In this document: positions 54,801 to 63,339 of the stretch, piece by piece
Layout: every line of letters begins with the position of its first letter
Numbering within the stretch: position 1 is the stretch's first letter
NCBI GenBank assembly: GCA_039090855.1
Contig: CM077028.1
Coordinates: 65,973,054-66,037,053 of the forward strand
Reading direction: 5' to 3'
Source: Macrothele yani
Taxonomy: Eukaryota; Arthropoda; Arachnida; Araneae; Macrothelidae
DNA: 64,000 nt
Notes under the pieces: model-generated
Told to the model about the DNA's origin: nothing
The model's database searches: none
Seen by the model: only the letters and a program-made list of their open reading frames with translations
Position numbers and translations under genes: made by a program

Positions 54801-55378
54801 GAATAAACATATTGATTTTCTTTTAATTAAAGTATCTAGTAATATTTGTATAGTGAGTAACATCCTGACTGATCTAACAACTAAAACATTGATCTCATTG
54901 TATTACACACTATTTCAAACTCATATCAATTACTGCATACTATCATGGGGACAAACGACACAATACAATATTAATAAATTACAAATCCTACAAAATAAAT
55001 TCGTTAGACTAATTGATCTCAAATCATATCCTAATACTCGACCTTTAAAAAAATTTTAAAACAAAAGAATATCCTAATAAATATAATATACGTACTATTA
55101 CTCAACTATACTATTTTAATCTTGGTAAAATTATGTTCAAACGAATTAAATATAATTTATATTCCGATCTCATATTTCTTAATACACATGCACATTCCTA
55201 TGAAACAAGGAATAAACTACAATTAAAACCTAATTTTTCCAAAAACGGAATCAATCGAACTTACTCCAAATTACAGAGGCCTTCAATACTGTTATTCTTT
55301 TGTAACGTACCAGGAGATGTGACGTACCTGCCAGAAGGACGCACACGACATAAAAACAGATAGGAATCAGAATAAAAC

Positions 55379-55450
55379 GTCCGCGTAGCTCAAAAGGTAG
55401 AGTGACTTATTCCGGAATGAGGGGATCCGGGTTCGAATCCTGGCGTGGAC
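55379..55450 (+). tRNA. tRNA-like sequence in the 5' LTR of TRIM-1 (not a host tRNA gene)
   Basis: GTCCGCG and CGTGGAC can pair as a 7-bp acceptor stem (one G-U). GTAGCTCAAAAGGTAG fits an A box and D arm. CCGGGTTCGAATCCTGG fits the T arm and B box. Such a sequence could act as an internal RNA polymerase III promoter. It recurs identically in the 3' LTR (55698-55769). Because it lies inside an LTR it should not be counted as a cellular tRNA gene. Confidence 0.75.
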
Positions 55451-55481
55451 AGAAATGACGGAGAAATTTACTTCGTTATAA

Positions 55482-55493
55482 TGGCGCCCGAAC
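55482..55493 (+). other. Primer-binding site of TRIM-1
   Basis: TGGCGCCCGAAC starts one base after the 5' LTR. It is complementary to the 3' end of tRNA-Lys of the kind used by several retroelements. Complementarity is lost after these 12 bases (TATCCGG follows). Confidence 0.82.
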
Positions 55494-55591
55494 TATCCGG
55501 ATGACCCGACCGTTCAAAATCTCGCAATGGTGTGATGTTATTTCCACACCGCGAGATAGGAAAAATAAGAGAATCCCTTCTCCAGCACTTC

Positions 55592-55615
55592 GAAAAAAAA
55601 AAAAAATAAGGGGAG
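55592..55615 (+). other. Polypurine tract of TRIM-1
   Basis: A run of A followed by taaggggaga lies just before the 3' LTR, the position where plus-strand priming occurs in LTR elements. Confidence 0.75.
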
Positions 55616-55697
55616 ATTATGTAACGTACCAGGAGATGTGACGTACCTGCCAGAAGGACGCACACGACATAAAGGCAGATAGGAATCAGAATAAAAC

Positions 55698-55769
55698 GTC
55701 CGCGTAGCTCAAAAGGTAGAGTGACTTATTCCGGAATGAGGGGATCCGGGTTCGAATCCTGGCGTGGAC
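55698..55769 (+). tRNA. tRNA-like sequence in the 3' LTR of TRIM-1
   Basis: Same as 55379-55450 at a 319-bp offset. It is identical by eye. Confidence 0.75.
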
Positions 55770-56189
55770 AGAAATGACGGAGAAATTTACTTCGTTATAC
55801 TTTACCTAGCAACTTGACTAATTTAAACAATTTTAATTTATTTAAAAAAAATTCAAACTCTATCTTCTTCAATAATTAAAAAGAAGAAGAAGATTCATAA
55901 AACGTCTTCTGATTGTCTGACTTGATGTGTCTATCTGTTGTTTCATTTGTTTCTTCTACGGGGAGTATAGGGCTATGTCAGGACATTTTGGCCTTTTCCC
56001 TTGTCTTCCCTGTTGTTAAGTCTATGTTCATCATTTATGAACTGTAATTTTTTTCTTTCTTTTCTTCTAAAAGCATGAACAACAAAAAAAAAAAAAACTT
56101 AAAAAAAAAAAAAAAAATTCTAAGGAAACAGTAATAATTACTCCGAAATCGATCCTGTGACCGATAAATTACCAGCATGACCGACATGT

Positions 56190-56295
56190 TGGCGTACACT
56201 ATGCCATTCATCACTCTTCCAGGACTCGAACTCTGGCAAAACAGTACAGCTTACTTAGAAACTGGTCCTCTGACCACTAGGTAACCGAAGTGGTC
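56190..56295 (-). mobile_element. tRNA-like SINE head
   Basis: Minus strand: ccacttcggttacctagtgg (A-box region) and gccagagttcgagtcctgga (B box), about 70 nt apart end to end. The body downstream is not assignable. Confidence 0.6.
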
Positions 56296-56394
56296 GAGAT
56301 TTTGTTGTACAAGTAAATTTCTCCTTTTTCTTTTGTGATCAGTTTAAGCTATAAAATCCATTTGTATAACTCCGAAGCATTTTAAATTTACACC

Positions 56395-56955
56395 AGGATG
56401 AGAAACAGCTACAGAGCACGATGCCTCCTCCACGTAATTTCACATTTGGCACAACACAGTCAGGATGCTAGCGTTCAACAGGCATCCTACACACTGGGAC
56501 TTGTCCGTCAGAATGCGAGATGGTGAAGCGCGATTAGTCACTCCAGAGAACGCGTTCCCCCTGCTCCATAGTCCACTAGTGATGAGCTTTATACCGCTCC
56601 AACCGAGGCTTGAAATTCATCTTGCAGATGTTAGGCTTGTGTGGAGCTGCTCGAAAGTTGAAATCCATTTTCTTCAGCTCTCGAAAAACTGTTAAGGTGC
56701 CAGAGTTGTTGTTTTCAGAGGGAGTTTGAAACTGGATGGTGAGTACTGCATACGAGGACAGGCGATTACGTCGCACCACTCGCTTCGCCACTTGGCTGTC
56801 CCTCTCTGTCGTTTCTTGTGATATCAAGTCGCGATTGCGCTGTTCTTGCCGCTATGTGTTTCTATTTCACAATAACATCCCTCATATTTGATCGGGACAG
56901 TTGCGACAGGGCAGAAATTTCCCGAACAAATTTACCAGGGGACGTACGTCTTTTT
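56395..56955 (-). pseudogene. Tc1-I transposase remnant, N-terminal half
   Basis: The plus strand shows inverted Tc1 landmarks: ttcacatttggcacaacaca (VPTVK), gcgcgattagtcactccaga (SDE region), ccccctgctccatagtccac (TVEQW), cgtcgcaccactcgcttcgc and cacttggctgtccctctctg (GR-R-LT-RD), and cgggacagttgcgacagggc (first helices). The catalytic C-terminal half is missing and the frame is broken. It abuts the left end of Tc1-J. Confidence 0.65.
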
Positions 56956-56956
56956 A

Positions 56957-58167
56957 CACGGTTGAGTCACATTATTGTTATCACCAGCTAATATCCAGAA
57001 TAACCGCCGTGTGCAGCGCGGACAGCAGCTAGACGGACTGGGAGTGACTCAGTAAGGTACTGAAAAGCGTTCACAGGTATGTGGACCCATGCTGACTGCA
57101 ATGCATCTGACAGCTGCTGGAGGGTGCGTGGTGGAGGATCCACATAGCGAACAACACGATCGAAATGGTCCCACAGATGCTCAATTGGGTTTACGTCTGA
57201 GGGATTAAGGGGCCTAGAGAAGTACTTTGAAATCATCATCGTGCTCTTCTAACCACTCTTGGACATTTTTAGCTGTGTGACACGTCACATTGTCGTGCTG
57301 GAAGATCCCATCTACCCCAGGGAAGACAATCAGCATGTATCGTTGTACGTGGTCTGTAAGGATGAATTCATAACGAATTCGATCCATAGTGCCTTCCACA
57401 GGTATGAGTGAACCCAGGGAATTCCACGAAACCATTCCCCAGACCATAACGCTGCCCCCACCAGCTTGCGTTCTTCCAGCAATAGTTGAAGAGTGATTGT
57501 CTTCCGATGTTTCTCGCCTTATACGACAACGTCCATCCGTTCGATGAAGCAGAAAATGTGACTCATCGGAGAAGGCAATCCTTGCCAATCAACTGAGGTC
57601 CAATTCCGAAACAGCCATGCAAATATAAGCCTTTTCTGCCGATGCACCTTCGTTAGCATAGGTGCAGTGACCACCCGTCTGCATCAGATCCCCATACGCA
57701 GCAGGGTTCGCTGAACTGTCGTTTTAGACACACTTCCGGTAGCCCCGAGGTACTTTCGGCCAGTGAGTTGCTTCACTGTAGCGTGTCGATCGGCCCTCAC
57801 GCACCTTCGAAACCGAAGTTCACCTCTCACATCAACAGCACGTGGTGCTCCGCAGTTTTCACGTCGCTTATTCACAATGGTCCGTTTTCTCCAATCACGA
57901 TACACTTTAACCACAGCAGCACGCGAACAGTTCACAAACTGCGCTGCTTCAAAAAAACTGCAACCCTTGGACCGAAAGCCGATAATCATCCCTTTTTGCA
58001 AATCTGACAAATTTATCGATGAAAGCAATGAGTGATATGTTTTCAGAATGCTTACAGCACACCTTATATACCCTCCAAGCCAGCTCACGACACGTGCCTC
58101 CTTTCGCTGGCTACGCGCTGTTGACGTCAAAAGTAGGAGGTGGTCACAATAATGTGACCCGGCTGTG
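56957..58167 (-). mobile_element. Tc1-J element
   Basis: Ends cacggttgagtcacattatt and aataatgtgacccggctgtg are inverted with a few mismatches. TA at 56955-56956 and 58168-58169. Length 1211 bp. Confidence 0.88.
56988..58030 (-). pseudogene. Tc1-J transposase, broken, catalytic residues present
   Basis: Minus strand: INLSDLQKGMIIGFRSKG (about 58020; the start codon itself is lost), AAQFVNCSRAAVVKVYRDWR, CGAPRAVDVRGELRFRR, TTVQRTLLRMGI then TGA (57684). After a shift, IAFSDESHFLLHRTDGRCRI (first Asp), AGGGSVMVWGMVSWNSLG and FQHDNVTCHTAKNVQEWLEE (second Asp, with QQDN as QHDN). A further shift near 57236 leads to PSDVNPIEHLWDHFD (Glu) and ESLPVRLAAVRAAHGGYSGY, stop at 56988. DD34E retained; at least one stop and two frameshifts. 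Confidence 0.87.
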
Positions 58168-58169
58168 TA

Positions 58170-59469
58170 CATGTACAGGACATGTCTACGACGCATATGA
58201 GCAAATCCACTTCTCCAGAGGGGTGACTGAATACTTTTGATCGTATAATGTATTTTCTTCAATTATTATATCCTCTGGACGAAGCTTAGAATTGTGCAGC
58301 TTTGCAAGTCTTACCAGCATTGCAAACTTGAGCTTCCAGTTTCTCTATCAATCTTCCACCACAGAGTACACTTATGTTTTCTTCCAGTTATTCCATCCTG
58401 CCTGCACCGTGCTACTCCTTTCACATTGCCACCTTTCTGCAGCAGTTTTTTAGTTTAAACATTTATATCATACTTTCTACTTTTAGCCCTTTTTCCTTAG
58501 TATTGACGTCATTAATTTTATTCTTTTTTCCTTGTCGAATCTGATGTATTCAGTTTTTAATCTACTGATATCCAACCATCTATTTTTTTATCCAACTTCT
58601 CTGGTTTTCATGTTTATATTTCTTCTTAGTGCAGAAAACTGCATTTTCTATGAATATGAAATATGAAAGTCTATTAGTTACCGATTCGTTCTTGAAAATT
58701 CAATGGAATAAGCTATCACATTTTGCTCCATTGTGAAGGATATAGAGCTCATATTACGCATGAATTGCTTTATAGTATTTATTCAGATACATTGAAGCAC
58801 AGTATAGAATAAGAAATCATTATATTTTTTTATCTTTTGTTTTTTTCTAACACTAGTTTTTTTAAGTGTGCGTATTCTGTTCTTTCCGTCGGAAGATGGC
58901 TTTACATTTTTCGGATGCATACTTACTCGAATTTCAATGCTACTCAGCTCTCTGGAAGTAACACGCTTTCATGATGTTTTCTGACAATCATGAAATCGCA
59001 TCCGGCGGCATTACAGAATGAAATCTCCTATCAACAGCAGTATAAAGAGACTCACGTTTTTTGGTGACTCACGATGCGTGGTAGCACGGTGTTGAATTTT
59101 AACAAGAAATTACATATTTGATCATCGCCATGAAATACTTTTTTTTCCGTACTAGGGCGTTAAATCTGCTGTCAAAGTTGCGATGTCCAAACAAAAAGAA
59201 GTTTTAAGAAATAGCAGATGCTGGAGAAGAAACATTTTTTTTTCTTTCGGAAGAAATACTTTTTCTCCATCTTTCATCTTCAAAAGTCACACCGAATAAT
59301 TCGTGAAGATCGTTCAAAATAAGTAGGTTCATGCGTTACGGAGGCAATGCCGTTTTTATGTTCAACGTATGGCTTTGCTATTTTTAAAAGTCATATCTTT
59401 TATTAAAAGCAACAGCACACAACCAAAAGTATCCACTAGAAATAAAAAATACCCATTCGAAAATGAAGT
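58170..59469. other. A+T-rich gap without recognised gene
   Basis: No ORF with motifs. T-runs near 58827 and 59240. Nothing else supported. Confidence 0.5.
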
Positions 59470-59536
59470 TGTGACGAACTAAATTTCTCCATCATTTTTA
59501 TGGCGCAGGCAGGATTCGAACCTTCAACTCTTGGCT

Positions 59537-59857
59537 GATCATAGCTGATCATATGTAGAGGATTTCAGGACGGGAGTGTCTGACCCCAGATCTTAAACAA
59601 CCCTCAGAAATAGTAAGCTGGGAGATTCGGGCTAGAGTGCCCGATATGAAAGTGACACGGAAGCGAAGTTGAAAGGGGGACGATGACGCTTTTATTTATT
59701 ACCGGTGGGCCAGTATCCGGGGTCCGACGGCTTAACGTGCCCATCCGACGTACGGCGGATATTTAGTGGATCGAGCGTTCGTACCTGCCTGGGATCGAAC
59801 CTGAGCTCCTTTCCTTGGCAATCACGAAAGTTGCCCACTAGGCCACCCGCGGCCCCG
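59537..59857 (-). mobile_element. SINE-C copy nested in the solo LTR
   Basis: Flanked by caactcttggct at 59525-59536 and 59858-59869 (12-bp duplication). Minus strand: gccgcgggtggcctagtggg (A box), gctcaggttcgatcccaggc (B box), cggatgggcacgttaagccg body, and a tail matching 26.2-26.3 kb. Confidence 0.88.
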
Positions 59858-59944
59858 CAACTCTTGGCTCCGGAGCTCCGAGTGTGGTCCACTGTACTAC
59901 ACTAGCATGTGATCTTATACTGCTATTTGCCTTTATGTCATGTG

Positions 59945-60167
59945 CCCCGCCCCGGTGGTGCAGTGGTCTAAGTGATGGCCTCTGATCATTCGTCCGGAAG
60001 GGGTCCTGGTCCGATTCCCGGTGAGGCATGGATGTTGTGTTTCTCTTACGGCACTGGCTCTCTCCTTTCCCTGGAGTCAGTGACCCAAAATTAGAGACGG
60101 GCGACTGCTTATAGCCTATTGAGTTTCTCACGGTGGTCGTTAAACCTCCAATCAAAAAGAAAAAATC
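59945..60167 (+). mobile_element. SINE-L copy nested in the solo LTR
   Basis: Flanked by tcatgtg at 59938-59944 and 60168-60174. Head ccggtggtgcagtggtctaa (A box), tcctggtccgattcccggtg (B box with a substitution), tail gacgggcgactgcttatagc, A-rich end. Confidence 0.9.
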
Positions 60168-60475
60168 TCATGTGCGTCCTGCGGGGAAGGCACGTCACAA
60201 AGTACAGACTTCATTCAGCATTTAAACGCCAAAAACGTAGTGAAGTTAAAGTGGCTCATATGAGCGTAAGGCAATTAAATAAAGGATAAATTTTCACGAC
60301 GTAAAACATAATAAAAAGACCAAAGGTAAATAAAATGTTGTACGGTGTTTCTGGTTTTTGTATAATCACTGAAGCACTGATGAGCACTGATGAATGGTGA
60401 ATAACTCGCTTTGCAAAATGCAGATCGTTTAACATTTCACTACAATAATCCCTCCGTATTCTTTTATTTTTTTTA

Positions 60476-60617
60476 TTGGAGGTTCCAGGGAAGGGAGAGC
60501 GCCAGTGCTGTAAGACATACACGACATCCATGCCTCACCGGGATTCCAACCCGGACCCATCTAGGGAGAATGATCAGAAGCCATCGTTTAGACCACTGAG
60601 CCACCGGGGCTGCCCGT
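60476..60617 (-). mobile_element. SINE-L copy, shortened tail
   Basis: Minus strand: gccccggtggctcagtggtc, tgggtccgggttggaatccc (B box disrupted), gaggcatggatgtcgtgtat, cagcactggcgctctccctt, then the A/T-rich end with the middle deleted. Confidence 0.8.
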
Positions 60618-60959
60618 ATTCTTTAGCTTTACGTTCTTCGGGATAATTGCGATACGTTCTTCACATGTCACGATCGTCAAGACCCTTTGCAGCTGAAGTC
60701 TCAGTTAGAACTTTCGGCTGGGATCACACCAGGTTGTTTGGCTAATTCAATTCTGGAGGAAAGTACAAATCTTAGGAGCGACCACCGGAGGCTGTTCACA
60801 CTTCCTGGGTCGATTTTGTGGGCCAATTCATCCATCTACCTTGCGTTCAGAGAATACACTGGAGGGCTTTTACGAACTGGATGGACGGCAACTGGAATAG
60901 AGCACATAACTGTCGCCTATCAGACAGACACTAGTCTGACGATTAGCTTGCTGTCCCAC

Positions 60960-61195
60960 ACCGGTGCTGATAAACCACTGAAAAACAAAATGGTCGACAA
61001 CGGGATTAAAACCCTCGACGGTCGCCTGCCACACACGCACGTGGCTGACAATTATGTAGCAGCGTCACCTCGGTGATAACAAACCATTGAGAAACAAAAT
61101 GGTCGGGAACGAGATTAGAACCTGCGTAAATTGCCTACCACATGGACACGAAGCCGCCAATTTTCCAGATGTGTCACGCAGGTGGTCAACCGTTG
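60960..61195 (-). repeat. Tandem pair of tRNA-like units, about 105 bp
   Basis: Two copies of (plus strand) gataaaccactgaaaaacaa, aatggtcgacaacgggatta and cacgtggctgacaattatgt (second: aaccattgagaaacaaaatg, gtcgggaacgagattagaac). Inverted, each contains a B-box-like GGTTTTAATCCC / GGTTCTAATCTC. A 129-codon frame spanning 60687-61076 is not considered a gene. Confidence 0.5.
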
Positions 61196-61375
61196 GGGAT
61201 ACAAAAATTAATAACTTTGGATAAAAATAAGCATTGGGTCTTGAGCGTGAAGATTACTTAGTGTTTTTGGATATCAAGGATGTAATGTTTTTTTACATCA
61301 GCTTATTATGTGAAATAACGAAAGTTAATAAATTAGTATGATGCCATGTTTCTGAACAGTGATACAAGTTTCATC

Positions 61376-61806
61376 CGTGTGAAGACACAAGTTTGTCCGT
61401 GTCTCCTCACTCCGGAGTAAGTCGCTCTCCCAACTGAGCTGCACGGACAGAATGTCTCACTTCAGATTTGTCGTCTTGACACGTGTTTATACCTCCGTAG
61501 TACGTCACTTCATCTTCCTCTTAATTTCTTTTTCTTTGAAGTGAAGTAGGTATTTTTCATTAATTCCAAACAAGTTGTGGAACAAACATCACACATTTTT
61601 CGAAGAACCCAACAGCCAGTGGATCCATTCTCCACAATCGGGCGTCAATGTGAAAACAAAAGTTTTTCCGCAACGGGCATCGAGTTCGTGTCCCCCTCAT
61701 TCCAGAATAAGTCGCTCTCCCAAGTGAGCTACAGGGACAAAATGTCTCGTTGCAGATTTGTCTTCTTGACGCATGTTTTCACCCATTATTAACAGAATAA
61801 TGTCAA
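61376..61806 (-). mobile_element. TRIM-2: diverged miniature LTR element with tRNA-like LTRs
   Basis: Minus orientation. The 5' LTR (61806-61649) and 3' LTR (61507-61376) share gacaaatctg, gagacatt-tgtccgtgcagc and ttgggagagcgacttactcc. The latter part is a tRNA-like body resembling that of TRIM-1. The 3' LTR starts TGACGTACTACGG, like TGTAACGTACC of TRIM-1. The interior (61508-61648) begins with a primer-binding-like TGACGCCCGATTGTG and ends in a purine tract (aaagaaaaagaaattaagag, gaagatgaag). No ORF. LTRs are clearly diverged, so the insertion is old. Confidence 0.7.
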
Positions 61807-62378
61807 ACTCACATGCAAGAGCGCTGCCGAAAAATCACTTTGTAATCCATCACGCGTGTCAGTTTTCTTGATTTTTTTTTTTTTTTTTGAACGACCCCCA
61901 TGAGTACTTAGGGTTATAAAATAAAGCAGTAAATTTAGCTCAGCAGATCCAAGAAAGGGACAGAAACAGCACGGTAGGACAGCCCTCCAGTGTTCTATTC
62001 GGTACTCGGACGAAGAATAGCCAGATGAGCTCCCCACCTTTGATTGTTGAACCACTTGGGGAGATTCATTAGCCTTTAAAACGTATTTCCTTTGTTTAGT
62101 AAAACTGACACACTGGCGCTGGTTTACTTAACTGGCGATTCCAGCATTAACTTCATGAAAATGTTGTAGATGGTCTCAGGGTGTGTAAGAAAATCTGCTG
62201 CTATTACTGGCGACTGGCTAACATATTGTAGGTATGATCAAAAACTTCGGTGAATAAGGGCGCCACTGCCAAATGCCAAACGGTAGGGATGTTTTGAGAA
62301 CGGTCGCTGCTAGTTTGACCATTAAGCAGATCATTGAACCATAGTCTCGAGGAGACAGCTTTGGGTGAAGACGTACTA
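61807..62378. other. No gene recognised
   Basis: A T-run (61874-61889) and short motif-free frames only. Confidence 0.5.
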
Positions 62379-63050
62379 GGGGTGTTCAAATGAAAAGGTA
62401 CGAAACGTCATAAGAACGTAACCGTTAACATATTTGCCTATGCCGCTATGGGAGAACGTAGCGACACATCTAGGGATGCGATTGGAGTCGCCGGCGTGGA
62501 TCGGAGCATGCGCGGGCGCCCGCATGCGCAGGAGAGAGCAGAGGCTCTTATAAGGAGCGCCGTCCAATTGACTACTTGTTGAATTCCTCCAGCACAGACG
62601 AACCATTAACTCCGATGTGTACTGTGAGACACTCCGAAGCCTACGCAGGTCGATCAAGAACAAAAGACCGGGGCTGCTCACGGAGGGTGTGGTTCTGCTC
62701 CATGATAACGAGCGTCCACACGTCTCCAGGGTCACACACGCGGAACTGGCCAAGTTCCAGTGGAAGCAGCTTGACCATCCGCCCTACAGCCCAGACATGT
62801 CGCCCTGCGGATTCCATGTGTTTGGTCCCCTGAAAAAACATCTGAAAGGGAAGCGCTTCCACTCGGACGACGAACTCAAAGACGCTGTGCAGGACTGGGT
62901 CTCGTCACGGCCACAGGAATTCTGGGAATAAGGAATCCTTCGGCTCGTTAATCAATGGGATCGTTGTGCTACGGCCTATGGTGTATACTTTGAATAAAAT
63001 CTTCATTTATACCCACAGTGTCGTTTCGTACCTTTTCATTTGAACACCCC
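62379..63050 (+). mobile_element. Mar-5: 672-bp internally deleted mariner with perfect 29-bp ends
   Basis: ggggtgttcaaatgaaaagg (62379 on) with the following 9 bases is repeated inverted without mismatch at 63022-63050. TA at 62377-62378 and 63051-63052. The element keeps only about the last third of the transposase. A G+C-rich stretch with gcatgcg/cgcatgc (62506-62527) and a tcttataagg TATA-like box lies between the left end and that fragment. Confidence 0.93.
62572..62997 (+). pseudogene. Mariner transposase C-terminal fragment, third catalytic Asp mutated
   Basis: In one frame: LVEFLQHRRTINSDVYCETL, IKNKRPGLLTEGVVLLHDNE and RPHVSRVTHAEL (second catalytic Asp in HDN). PPYSPDMSPCGFHVFGPLKK has Gly where mariners have Asp (CDFH). 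Then DWVSSRPQEFWE, a TAA at 62929-62931, and the last residues GILRLVNQWDRCATAYGVYF to the natural stop at 62995-62997. The first catalytic Asp and the DNA-binding domain are absent. It can only be a passenger sequence in a non-autonomous element. Confidence 0.88.
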
Positions 63051-63052
63051 TA

Positions 63053-63339
63053 GTATTTTGTGGCTTTGACCAGTTTAAGAAAATGTCATAAAGCAAATAT
63101 GAAATGTTGTTGCTTTTGCGCACATGAAAAACTTTAAAGAGTGTATGGAGATAATGCTGTGATCCTAAAAACAGGTTCTAAACGTACCGCAAAAGAAACC
63201 TTTAGCTTGAAGATGTGGAAAGAGGTTGTCATATCGTAGGTGCGCGGAATCGCAATAATCTTGATGAAATAGTCTCTCTATTCTGTTCAACAGCCATTTA
63301 ACAATTACAGAATTCGGGGAAGAAAGATTTGAACTGAAG
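63053..63339. other. No gene recognised
   Basis: A+T-rich, between Mar-5 and the last mariner. It may include the decayed N-terminal part of the latter. Confidence 0.4.

Larger units (their letters stand above)
55301..55799 (+). mobile_element. TRIM-1: 499-bp miniature LTR retrotransposon with tRNA-like LTRs
   Basis: Two direct 180-bp LTRs (55301-55480, 55620-55799) start TGTAACGTACC and end CTTCGTTATA. They differ at about two positions (cataaaaacag / cataaaggcag). The 139-bp interior starts with TGGCGCCCGAAC, a tRNA-Lys-type primer-binding site, and ends in a purine tract. CTTT flanks both sides (55297-55300, 55800-55803). There is no ORF, so reverse transcriptase and integrase must come from another element. 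Each LTR contains a cloverleaf-capable tRNA-like sequence. Near-identical LTRs mean recent insertion. Confidence 0.9.
54853..56118 (+). pseudogene. Non-LTR retrotransposon (CR1/L2-like) RT C-terminal remnant with 3' UTR, split by a TRIM
   Basis: 54853-55059 encodes LTTKTLISLYYTLFQTHINY, CILSWG and INKLQILQNKFVRLI, the thumb of CR1/L2-type reverse transcriptases. After a frameshift, FLNTHAHSYETRN (about 55183) is the conserved H-Y-TR block. The TRIM at 55301-55799 interrupts. Removing it with one CTTT lets the terminal block continue: SLPSNLTNLNNFNLFKK, with a TAA near 55877. A 3' UTR follows, ending in A-rich runs at about 56086-56118. It lacks everything upstream of the thumb, as is typical of 5'-truncated LINE copies. 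Confidence 0.75.
59470..60199 (-). mobile_element. Solo LTR of the TRIM family with a different tRNA-like body, carrying two nested SINEs
   Basis: Without the inserts, the minus strand reads TGTGACGTGCC, CAGGACGCACATGACATAAA, GGCAAATAG. A tRNA-like body follows (GCTAGTGTAGTACAGTGG, GAAGGTTCGAATCCTGCC), then ATGATGGAGAAATTTAGTTCGT. The edges match the TRIM-1 LTR (GACGCACACGACATAAAGGC; ATGACGGAGAAATTTACTTC) but the tRNA-like centre is unlike it. SINE-C (59537-59857) and SINE-L (59945-60167) are inserted with clear target duplications. The net LTR length is about 167 bp. Confidence 0.75.

Noticed and set aside
55379..55450. Functional cellular tRNA gene
   Set aside because: Although foldable, it lies inside a 180-bp LTR and is repeated in the second LTR with identical flanks.
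55301..55799. Two tandem SINEs
   Set aside because: The interior with a primer-binding site directly after the first repeat, the purine tract directly before the second, the 4-bp duplication and the healing of the LINE frame fit an LTR element better; the alternative is kept as the refuting test.
60687..61076. 129-codon ORF
   Set aside because: Overlaps tRNA-like repeat units and shows no protein motif.
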